Shown here one piece after another: positions 38,701-49,367 of a stretch of DNA of 64,000 nucleotides. The DNA lies in NCBI RefSeq assembly GCF_041146795.1, contig NC_135185.1, positions 22,154,529 to 22,218,528 of the forward strand. The letters run 5' to 3'. The DNA comes from Maylandia zebra. Taxonomy: Eukaryota; Chordata; Actinopteri; Cichliformes; Cichlidae. The stretch's first letter is position 1, and every line of letters starts with the position of its first letter. A program made the position numbers and the translations under genes. The notes beneath the pieces are model-generated. The model made no database searches. It saw only the letters and a program-made list of their open reading frames with translations, and was not told the DNA's origin.

Positions 38701-41700
38701 GTGTCAGATTTGGCTGAGTCATTATTTGGCAGTGCACTGTTGACATGCAGCTTCTTGCTATCATTTGCTTCCTTTCCTGGTAGCTTTTTTGCTTTCTTCT
38801 CTCCTATTTTAGAGTCATTCTTTGCTTCTTTTTTGAGCTTCATTTTATTTTCGTTCTTTAATTTGGAGGGAACACCATCCTTCTTGCTCTGACTGTTCTT
38901 TCTAGCTATGCTCCCTTCTTTGTTGTCAGTCTTCTCCTCTTTTTTCCCATCCTTTCCTCCTCCTTTTTTGGAAGTATTCTTCTCTGCTGCTTTATCCTTT
39001 ATGCCTGTCTCTTTTATTTTGGTTTTATCAGTCTCCATCATGCCAGTTCCATTTAATGCTTTTCCTTTTTCCTTTGAAGACACATCCTTACCATCTCCAC
39101 GCTCTTTCCTTTGTTTGTGTGTTCCCTCCTTTCCTTGTGACTTGACACTGTCCTGGCTCTCTGTCCTCTTGGTCTTTTTCTCTTCTCCTAGTTTCTCTAA
39201 GTCTCCCATTGTCACTGTGGGTTTCTGGAGAAAGGCCAGCCCCTTTAGCTTTTCCAGCCCCTGCAGCAGCTTTGCCTGTGGGGTAATGCCAGGGAAAAGC
39301 ACCCTGACCACCTTCTCTTGAGGACACGCTGGATGCCACACAAGCAGAGCACACACAGAGGTGAGGGCGGTGAGAGGGAGAGTTTGGGATTTAGATGCTG
39401 ATGATACTCCATCGGGCCAATTTTGCATGAATGTCTGGTATTCCTGGTTGTTTTTGCCTGGGTTTAGTATGTATAAATCCAGCTGTCCCACTCCCATCTT
39501 TTGGAAAAGGGTTAAGGGCTCAAAGGGGACTCCTTGCGGTCGAAACATTGGTTGCGGTCTGATGTCTAAATTCTTTAACAGCTGTAGGGTTAGAGCAGCC
39601 TGCTGGGTGCTCTTCAGTACATTGTCCACACCTGACAGGAGAATAATGATAACTTGTATAACCAATCAGTCATATCATTGTTTTTAGCAGTTAAAAATGT
39701 CATGAGATAACATGCACAAGTAGATGTTGTTGGTGCTTGAACATTACACTGATTGCTCAGTGCAAAACAAAACAGAAAGTAAATAAATGAACAAATGATA
39801 TTAATATAAATGCATTTATCAGAAAAAATGATTGATAGCTGATATTAACAGTTTGGTTATTTTTTCAATTTTTACTCTATTGTTGTTTTATTGCAGCACT
39901 CACAGGGCTGTTGTTCCACCTGCAACCTGCTGGGGGCATTAAAGAACACAACCCCAAGCTCTGGAGAGATGAGCTTCTTACACGAGTCCTCTGTGGAGCA
40001 GTATAAAGAAAGAAAGAGAGCCACAATGTGTTATTTCAGAAAATGAAACAAATAAAGAGAGCATAATTTACTCATTATCCCCTGTTATGCTACCTATGAC
40101 GTCAGTTCTCAGCTCCTGCTCAGCCACCTTCCTCTCCAGGAAGGAGACGACACCAGGGAGGTTCTCTGTCCCGACATGCGTCAACAAAACAGCATCAACT
40201 CTGTCGAGGTGGCGGACCAGCTTCCAGAAGCAGGCCTGAGAGTCCGAGCCTCCGTCCACCAGCACCGTAAACCCGTTAACGGCAAAGAAGGCACAATCAC
40301 CACGGCCAGCAGGGAATACGTAACAGCAGGGGCGGGACAGCTTGAGGAAACCCACAGTGGTAGGAGGCGGCAGCAGGTCAAAGGGGGAAGAAGGACAAAT
40401 GGTGCAAGAGATGAGTGACGTGAATTTCCCCAGAGCTTCCATCGCAGGCAGCACCTCTGGGGGATTGATGCAGAGACTGAAAGGACCTTGCAGGGGCTGG
40501 TTTTCCACAAGAGTCTTTCTCCACTGGCCAATGTTGGGACAACTGAGGGTCAGATGGATCCTGCTGGGTGGAAGTGAGGAGGCAGAGCTCTCCTGGTCAA
40601 AAGACTGAAGAGAGACAAGTTCCCAGCATTATATATACAATTTTTAATTTTATCCTTCACAATTTACAGTAAAGTCGCTCAAAGCTATATCTTAGTCATG
40701 TCAGTGGATAGCGCCTCACATTTATTAAACAGGCAAATTTATGGGATGGTCATTTTAAATGCTGATCATATTATGTGATTATGATTTTTATAAAAAATGA
40801 GAAGATACTAAATACTGGTTGGGATCTTTATAAACTCTCAATATCAGGATCATCCTCAATAATACATTACAGCCCCGTTTTTAAAGTATCATTTGGATGT
40901 TAGGTCAAACTTCACTGTTGTGAGAACTTGATGTTTACCCTTCACTGCAAATTTTAAGAGTTTTGCACTATTTATTAAAAGATCATTTTTCAAGACCACA
41001 GTCCAGGAACTCTTAACAATTTTCTGACCCTGAAACTGAAAGAATGATCAGTAATATGAGAAGATAATCATTAGTCACTGCTCTGAATTAAGCCTGGATT
41101 TGTAGGTGGTAATAAAGGTTTACTTTAAAACTGTACTATTGTTACATGTATAATTTTAAAACCTCTGTGTGTGCTTGAAAACATGATGCTTGTTTTTAAG
41201 CGTGTACTCTTAACATATTCTGATATTGTCTATATGCAGTGTTCCGGTCATTTGGGCTTCAAGGTGTGGCAAGTTTGTGCATTCAGAATTATAATTGCAA
41301 CTTTGTGGTTAGGTGTATACCTGTTCTGTTAAGATTTGTTTCAGTTGGTATGGTGAAAACAGTCCTCTGTTAAAAAGCACGTCTCCGCTTTCCTCCTCAC
41401 TCAGGCCAGCCAAGATCAGCAGCTTATGAGCCGATTCTCTGGACAGGAACGCAAACACCTGACCAGGGAACAGAAATGGAAAAAAATCAGGCCTAATCGA
41501 AAGTCAACAGAAAAGCAGTGAAGATAAATGTAAAAATATAGATGGAGAAAAATCAAAGAATAGTAAACAGTACTGTGAAAATGCATGAAATACTCTTAGG
41601 CAGGCTTTCTTGTAATTTCTTTAAGAAATGTTCTGCAAGTATCTTGAAAGAAATTCAAATCACCTGGTTAGTGCAAAAAAAAAAACCAAAAACCAGTATT

Positions 41701-44700
41701 TTATGAATATCAAGTTGTCTTAACTTTGGTATTATTTGTAGGTTTGACTAAAGAAATTGGAACAAATGTTGTGTTTTATAACAGACTGCTAGTAATGAAG
41801 TGCCTGAAGATACAATTTAAAATAGGCTCTTTTCTATATTGTCTGTTATGTATTTACACCAAACCGGTTCATGTCTTGAATTAGATGTTGTTTTATGCTT
41901 GAATGATTCATAAATCAGCATTAAATAGCTTAAAAAGATCTTCTGAAATGCTCAGGTACAAGGATGGACCAAAAATGAGTGAAAAGGCAATGTCAATGTC
42001 AAAAAGACAAACTGTATAAGAGCTTCAGAAATCCTGGAGAACTATTGCTCAAGACTACTTTTTTTTTTAAACTATAAGACAGTTTGGTTCCTTGGAAGCA
42101 AATTATAAAGAAATGAAGGGTCTCTCAAGACATTTGCACAGCTCTGTACATCAAATGTCACACATGTCACAAAGATGTCACACCCTTGTTTAGCTGTTTT
42201 GTGATTACATTCCAGGATTACTCCATAACAAAGTAAATGAGTAGCTACAGGCCTCATTTTTACCATGCAAAAAAATGTGTATATTGAGTATAGACCAATC
42301 AGCCACCACATTTAAAACGCTGATAGTGTTTATCACTGATCATCTAAATGCAGCGCAATGTTGTGAATTGAAATCTTGGATTTGAATTTGTTGCCACTTT
42401 GAATTCTTTGTACTTTTTTTAACTTTATGCACAATCTACTACATGGTTATTTTTATTTTTGGAGTCTTGCGTTTAGGTCACAATCGTGCAAAAACATAAC
42501 AAAGGTAACATGTCTGTGCCCCGATATGACAGAGCTGTTATATTAGGTTAGGTTCCTCTGAAGGCACATGCATAACTGCACAATGGTCTTCATCAGTGTG
42601 CAGTTATGACTTCGGTCAGTTTGAAATTTAGAGCAAAACGTAAATGCACCGCAAAAAATATTCAACAGATTTTCAGAAATGCAGTATATTATCATAATAG
42701 CCAGGTATTTCTCAATATGATGGAGAGGCAAACTTTTGTGCATGGAAGAAAATGTAATTGATTGAGCCCCAACATCCCCTCTCTGGTCTGTGTTAGGCCA
42801 GAAATAGTCAATAACAGCCACGGCCAGACAGCCGGGGAAATGTTCCAAAACCAGTGAACTGCCACATGGCCCTTTTATCTACTGACTGGTGTGCAAACGT
42901 GTTGGACTGTCTGTGCTTCCACATGACAAATTGTGTGCTAATTGGATTCTGGCAGTGATGATTTGAGTTAATTGTGTTTTAGAGCATGCCGGTGCTTTTG
43001 ATATGAACACGAGGTGACATACGAGGTTAGCGTTTTTCACAGAAAGCTCAACAAATCTGGATCCCACGTAAAAACAGGGGAATAGTGTTTAAAGTTTGGG
43101 GGAAGAGGGTGAGTGTTTTGGTATATTGCACCTTGCTTTGAGATGTTGCCTATTATACATATTATACTACATACAGTAGCCCAGTTATAGTGTGGAAGTA
43201 TTTGAGATAATAATGTTGTAATTTTGCATAGTTATTCAAGGCATCTACAGCCTAATGAAAATAATGTACATGTATAAATTCCTGTTGCACCTGCTTAAAC
43301 ATAGTGATGGCAATAAAACAACAATTCATACATTTGGGAAATTATTATATTCAACTTATTTCTGAATAACTGAATCATTTTAACACAGCATCATTTTGTC
43401 AGCTGCCACCCGAGGATTTATCCCCTCACCTCTGAATGAACCTGGTCCTGAGATGGACTGATCACCACCTGAGTGTCCAACACTCTGGTACAGTGACGTA
43501 GACACTTATGCCCTGAAGAGGCAGAGAGAAAAATAAGAAGAGATATAAAGAGAAGGACAAACAGACAGCCACAGGGATGCAAACAAGAGGGAGATAAGCC
43601 GACAGGTCCGAGCATTGAGTGACAGACTGGAAGCAAATAGGAGAAGAGGAGAAAGTGAACTGGGCTAATCGGACGGGTGATTGACTCACTGGGTGAAAAA
43701 GAGAAAGTAAGAAAAGTGGAACAGCTGAGTCAGAAGGATTGTCTGAGGAAGAGATGCCAAGTTTCCTCAATCTGAGAAGGACATCCAGTCTGAGAGGCTG
43801 GACTGGGTGAACAGCTAAGAATACAGAGGCGTACTTAGCCGACTGGAATTTCATGACCCAAATATGAACAAATGTTTCTCAGTCTTTTTACACAAAGGGA
43901 AACAGAAAGGGCTATTTTCCCTACATGACATTTTGCATAATTCAACCAAACATTTAAAATTCTGGGAGAATATGTCTTTTCCTTTCCTTGACAATAATTA
44001 GACATATATCTCTGTTTCTGTACACTAAAAAATGAAACTACAAACACCATCTGGCTAACTTAGCTTAGCATAAAGACTGGAAATGGGAAAATGACTAATA
44101 TTTCTGTAACACATGTAAAAATTAGAAAATAGCATCACATATCACATAGCATGTGAAGGCTGGGAGCAGTGACTTCCTGGAGTCTCCACTGGTGGTTAAT
44201 GTAAAACCTCAACATGCTGATTCACCACTCTGGTAAATGTGAGGGCTCAGGAGGCAGGATTGTTAGTATTATTAGTATTATAGCAAGATACATAGTTTTG
44301 ACACTGAATGCAAGTGAGTGCTATTGATTGTTGTCTAACTTTTGGACAAGAAATTAAATAAATGCATGCCTCACACTATTCATTTCTGTAGTCGATCTTA
44401 TTATGGAAGCTATACTACAGTGCAGGCAACCTCTCTGGATAGACAAATGTCTGCTCTTGACCATTTTCATCACTTCACTTTACACGGATCAGCTGTGACA
44501 CAACTGTTTAATTCTTTTTGTCTGTCTTTTTTCCTGTGCTCAGCTGTCCTTAATTGCCAACCATACAGAGAGAACGAGAGGTGGCAAAACTTGGCTGCAG
44601 GTTTCTATTGTTTTCTGTGTCGTGGGCCCACCCATGCTCAACAATCGCCCTGTCTGGCTGCTTGTCCACTTTCCTTCCTTCCTTCCTTAGTGACCCCAGA

Positions 44701-46306
44701 TTGGCTGAGCTGAAATATTGCCATGGCAATGGGAGTTTCCCCAGTAGGGCCAAAGAGTTTGGCAAGAAAGATGACTTAAATCTTACCTGCACTCTTGAAA
44801 GATGCCGTGTGATGGGAGAGGAATTCTTGGAGGTAGAGGTTCAGGTTACAGGATTTTAAGTCCACATCCCATGACCGAATACCTGACAGCAAGAAAGTTA
44901 GAGGCTATACTGTCACATGGTGCAATGTGATAAAAGCCTACACATGTCCAAGTATTCGCAAAATATTAAAACTGGCTGTTATAATCGTAGCTATCCCATA
45001 GTATATTTTATTTCAATATTTAATGCATTCAACCAAATCTGCTCTCTCTTTTTAACATAGTACAACGAGTATCATTGTATCTTGCAATCTGTCATATAAA
45101 CACGATAAAGAGTCTGTAGCATTTACTTTCAGCTAATTATACACATTAAATACAGAATGTACCATCTTATATTGTACATGTAAATGTATTTTCTGTTTTT
45201 AGCTGACAAGTGAGGAGAATTTGAGGTTTTTCTTTGAAACACGTGACAGTCAGCTGAATGTGGTTGGCTTTTAGACTGCTAAAGACACATGATGAAGACT
45301 GAAAAACTGGAGGACACTATAGCAGATGATTTTCCCAATCTGTAGGACAAACAGTTGTTAAATTATTATTTTTATGATTAACCGATGAAGAAATAATCTT
45401 TAGCTACAGATGTACATTCAAAAAACTGGGCTGTTTGTTCAGTTCATGAAAAGTTGATGACATTTTTGAAGTACATAGCTTTCACCAGAGTGTAATGAAA
45501 TGTTAATTGGCCCAGTTAGCTACAGTGCAGGAATATGAGTCAGTCTGTTTTTCTATCTGTGTCTGTCCTCGTGGTTTCTCTTCAATTTCCCTATCTATCC
45601 TGTTTTACATGAACTGTCTGCTACACATGCTGGCTTCCATAAAATGTCTACAGCTGCAAAACAGCAAAGCAATAAAACATAGACTGTAATGGATCGTTAT
45701 GAGTACGCACTGTCTGGTCTGCAGCATCCACAATTACAGCTGTGCATAAATGCACAAAGGTTAATGGGACATCGCTTACAAGTGGCTGTGTGTGGACTGA
45801 AAATCCCCGGCGCAACATTTCCCTCAAAGCTTGTCCTTACATAACTAAAAACTAAAACTGAGGCGAAAGGCAAAGCACCCACTCCAGACAGCTTTTAATT
45901 ATAATGTGTCCGGAGGGATGAGGGGGTGATGCTGATGGTGGAGTGTCGCCAGATGACGCATCCTCGGTCAGTACGGTGGGGAAAAATTGCATAAAAAAAA
46001 CTGCAGTGTGCTCAGTATATCACCGCAAGTGATGATTTGGGCAAGAAGAACTTGCAGGAAGCTGTTTTTTTTGTAATACAATTGTATAGGAAAAAGCAAA
46101 ATGGCATACAGCAGCTATTGGACGCGGGCTGAAATAAACCTACCTCGCTCTATCTCCCTGCTGATGTGTTCCGTCTGCCTGAGGCGAGCGGTCCGTCCGA
46201 TTATGATGAGCAGGGAGTATTTATGGAGGCAAAAGTCGAGGTTTGCGGTAGCGGCGCGCTTCGGCTCCTCCTGGACCTCCCTCTCCAGCACCCGGCTGGA
46301 CGCCAT
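35775..46306 (-). CDS. map1s: MAP1S, microtubule-associated protein 1S
   Basis: Nine coding exons on the minus strand (46306-46144, 44882-44787, 43512-43430, 41458-41321, 40604-40094, 39631-37146, 36614-36473, 36346-36129, 35930-35775) join in frame to 1330 residues. Human MAP1S has 1059. The N-terminal block contains SRE..ERGIRSWDVD, the metallo-hydrolase-like fold with PCCYVFPAGRGDCAFFAVNGF and WKLVRHLDRVDAVLLTHVG, and KMGVGQLDLY plus CALLVWHPA. The giant exon then adds a Lys/Glu-rich region (about 480-620), an acidic Ser/Pro-rich middle, STEVDESLSMSFEQ and HDVDLCLVSPCEF. The C-terminal light-chain part ends VTVIPTFESVSMQEWY and MQDETFPACKIEF. MAP1S binds and bundles microtubules and links LC3 and mitochondria to autophagy. 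The extra length lies mostly in the long exon. The ATG lies in a short GC-rich first exon. Confidence 0.95.
41930..42150 (-). mobile_element. Tc1/mariner-type non-autonomous fragment
   Basis: The segment carries GGAGAACTATTGCTCAAGAC and ends CTCTCAAGACATTTGCACAG, then CTCTGTA. This is the inverted counterpart of the fragment near 32.94 kb. It lies in the map1s intron between coding exons 3 and 4. The far end was not found. Confidence 0.4.
44040..44230 (+). repeat. teleost interspersed repeat
   Basis: CTTAGCTTAGCATAAAGACT, then GGAAATGGG, and later GCAGTGACTTCCTGGAGTC, match a dispersed repeat I recall from many fish genomes. It lies in the map1s intron between coding exons 2 and 3. The diverged copy near 22.4 kb is in the opposite orientation. 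Confidence 0.5.
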
Positions 46307-46846
46307 GTTGGAAAATTGCGCTTCTATGTGATGTCATTGAAAAAGCCTGACAGCGCCTTTTATTACAGGGATGACAGCTGCTGTGCTGGAATTCAGCCGC
46401 GCATCAGTGAATGGGCAGGAAGAGGCTGAATTATTGATCACACGTGGCAAAGGGATCAATATCTATTTTTATTAATCCCATTGTAAATTACTTCCATGTA
46501 TATTTTATAATATCCCATGCAATATTATTACCGCAAAGGTGCAGCAGTAACACTCTACAGACCCTTGAATTCAAGTTCATTTATTGGTATTTTCATCTTA
46601 CAAATCTATTTATAAACTAACTGTGCGGTATTTCCAACAATCAGGGGAAAAGAAATAAATATAGTAAAATATTATGACCAAAAAAAGTCTTCCACAAGAT
46701 GCCGCAATGATTAACACAATGATGTGACACAATAATTAACACGGACGAGAGAAATAAAAATTAAAACGACAGACTCACAAAAACTCTTATTCATAACAGT
46801 CAATGTTTATAAAGGCAAAAAAAAAAAGAGTCACATTCTACAGCAT

Positions 46847-46852
46847 TTTATT
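46847..46852 (-). terminator. candidate poly(A) signal for the CART gene
   Basis: TTTATT on the plus strand reads AATAAA on the minus strand, about 125 bases past the stop codon. A compact 3' UTR is normal for a neuropeptide gene. Confidence 0.45.
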
Positions 46853-46976
46853 TTCTATCACAAATGTATTGAACAGTAGAAGCAGACCTTCCTGTCATTT
46901 CTCACATTCATCTTTTTTTATCAGCCCTGAACTCTTTCGTTATTTCTTGTACTTCTGTTATCTTTTTTTTTCCTCA

Positions 46977-47694
46977 TCACAAACATTTCAGAACATAGAA
47001 GTTACAAGTAGTCCCCCGTGGACAGCTACACAGCGTGCCAATACGCGCGCCTTTACGCACGGCGCACGGCTCCCCTGCGTCACACTGAAAGGGTAACATA
47101 AAATTAGTACACTGTAGACAAAACATTGTAAATTTTTTGCGATTTATAGAATTTAAAAATCTTGATTAGATAAAAACAAACGTCTAAAAATCCTCATTTT
47201 TTTCTGACTGTTGTAAATTCAGAGAATCTTAAATAAGAAAATGAAATCTAACAGGTTTCGTGCTGTTTTATTTCTCATTTGTCTGCTTACCGAAGGTAAC
47301 CATCCATGCTTTTTCTCCAAGGGCATCTCTTTGCTCCTCAGCTTCTCCAGAACTTCTTGCAATGCGTCAATCTGCACAGGGGGGGATAAAAAGTCATATT
47401 ATCAAAAAACGTTTACTATGGACTTTGTTTTTAAGAAAATTGTTGTTCAAATAATTTAAATACCCTAAATACAGAAAAAAAATCAACATCCTTCTTTATA
47501 CAAATTAAATCGACTTAACCCACATCCCCAACAAAAGCTCTCACCAAGTCTTTCTCTTGTTGAGTTTTCAGGGTGAAATCCAGTGAGCGCGTCTCCAGTG
47601 AGGAGTCCTCTGCGCGAACGAGGTACAGGTAGGCGTAGCAGCAGGTGACCGCGAGGAGGAGAGTCCGCGCACTGACCATTGTGTTCAGACACAT
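46977..47694 (-). CDS. cart-like: CART-like neuropeptide precursor
   Basis: Three exons on the minus strand (47694-47545, 47371-47291, 47084-46977) encode 112 residues, matching the three-exon CARTPT layout. Residues after the start ([20 protein letters not shown]) form a signal peptide. RSLDF and [15 protein letters not shown] follow, then the diagnostic C-terminal cystine knot [31 protein letters not shown] with all six cysteines. The peptide is secreted from neurons and acts on feeding and stress circuits. The first in-frame ATG is at 47694. A second at 47679 has the better context (A at -3, G at +4) and gives MVSARTLLL, so initiation there is as likely. The usual internal Lys-Arg cleavage site is replaced by Lys-Glu, while the Lys-Lys site is kept. 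Fish have several cart genes and I cannot tell which this is. Confidence 0.93.
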
Positions 47695-47794
47695 AAAGGA
47701 GGAGTCCTTCTCTTCAGCGGGTGGAGCTCTTTTCCAGTAGACAAACGCTTCTTTGGAGTGTTGAGGATGGATGTCTTTTGTCCACAGAAACTGT

Positions 47795-47828
47795 CTTTAT
47801 AGGCTCTTTGCAAGTGCTGCTGACATCA
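47795..47828 (-). promoter_or_regulatory. CART gene promoter: TATA box and CRE-like site
   Basis: On the minus strand, TATAAAG (47795-47801) lies about 100 bases before the ATG, with the CRE-like octamer TGATGTCA (47821-47828) about 20 bases further upstream. Mammalian CARTPT promoters are known to be cAMP/CREB-responsive, so the same wiring is plausible. Confidence 0.5.
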
Positions 47829-49260
47829 GCCAGTCTTTGAAATATTCATGGAAACTTTGACATGGATGACACTGCTCGGCACCTTTGCATCTTTAACAGG
47901 AAGCGATAAGAGAAGATGAAAGCCAAACGTCGATGTGAGACATTAAAATTTGTGAAAGTGATGATGAAACCAAAGAGTAATTAAACTCCTTTATCTAAAA
48001 CTTTTTATCCCAGTCTTCCAATCAATTTCAGTTAACTGATCCCATTGAATTCCCAACAAATCACATTTTTTTCCACCTGTTTCTGTGGCCTTTTTGGTTA
48101 ATCACATATCTGACTCACTGATGCGTCACATTGATGTGTCAGAATCAGAGTGAGAAATCAAGTAAAACAGCTAATCTGCATTTTGATTGCACAGTTATCG
48201 AAATAATAAAACAACAAAAAAGACAACAACAGAATTGTTTCCAATTTTTGAAAGTGGTGTTTTGCAAAGCCCTGATAATTTCACTGAAAAATACAATTTA
48301 CTGCGTAAAATGCACAACAAGGAATCCACTGGGGAGATTTTATGACTTGCATTTGACACTATAAATTACAGATTACCAATGAAAAGGTTAGGAATTTACA
48401 ATATTAGCCTAATGGGATAGCACACTCGTGGCCACAGTTATCTTGATGATAAGGGTCAGTATGTGCAAACAAAATATCTGTTTTGGTGTAATTTAACTTT
48501 TTTCTTTCAAGTTTGCTATTGGTGAAGTCTAATAAATGTGCTCTCATTCAGAAAGTAGACCCTAAATGGGTAGTTCTAAAAATTTAATGCTTCCATCTAT
48601 ACATGGTGTTGTCTCATTTTAATTCAATTCTTTGTCTTTAAAAAATAGTAATAATAGCAGAAACAAAAGTCCTTAATCTTAAAGTCAAACTTTATTCATA
48701 TCTTATTCTTATTTAACGATCTGCCCTTCTGATGTCACTGCTGTTCTGCAAAGTTTAAATCAGACAGGCTGACCAACACAGAGACCAATATGTAATCAAG
48801 ATACAATTTCCTTTTGTAGGAATAACCTTAACCCTCCCCTTACCCTCCCAAGAGTAATGGGAATGAATATGTGAGGCTGTCAGGCTTCTGTTTACACACC
48901 AAACCATATTACTGACCCCCATATCACTGACAAATCGTTTTACGCCATTTACCATGCTGGTCATGATCCCTTTCACTATGTTGGAAAAAAAAAGACAAAG
49001 CAGACAGCACCTGAGGGCCCTGTTCAATATATAAAGCTTATATGAGTCATTCAGGTAGAATGGCAGCAAAGGATAAAGGGATTTGGGGGGTTTGAAGGAG
49101 AGAACTGTAAAAATCCAAGTAATTCAAGTCGTTATACATGTATTTCCCTTGACAATGATTTTTTTTATAATAAATGTATTCAATATCCATTGTTAAAATA
49201 TTTTGTTGTTGCTGTTGTTTCTCACTTTTACCGCGCGGGGGCGAGCGCAATTTGGAGGAG
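47829..49260. other. intergenic between divergent CART and yju2 genes
   Basis: AT-rich with no recognisable gene or repeat. It must contain distal control sequence for both genes. The last 60 bases (49230 on) become CpG-rich, marking the yju2 promoter. Confidence 0.5.
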
Positions 49261-49367
49261 GGAAGCAATTGAACAAGCAACCGGAAGCTTATCTTGCAGT
49301 TTACAAGAGGTGTTGCGACTTTCCAGCGTTTTTTTTCTGTACGTTTGGGTAACAGCAACAGTAAAAA
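49230..49367 (+). promoter_or_regulatory. yju2 promoter with ETS site
   Basis: A short CpG-rich segment (CGCGCGGGGGCGAGCGC) is followed by a consensus ETS/GABP site, ACCGGAAG (49280-49287), about 80 bases before the ATG. There is no TATA box. This is typical of a housekeeping promoter. Confidence 0.5.

Noticed and set aside
38083-38892. 269-residue open frame on the plus strand
   Set aside because: It lies entirely antisense to the giant map1s exon and is Ser/Phe-rich, as expected from the complement of Lys/Glu-rich codons.
40087-40101. TGACGTCA in map1s
   Set aside because: It falls at the end of a coding exon (codons for TDVI) and is explained by the protein sequence.
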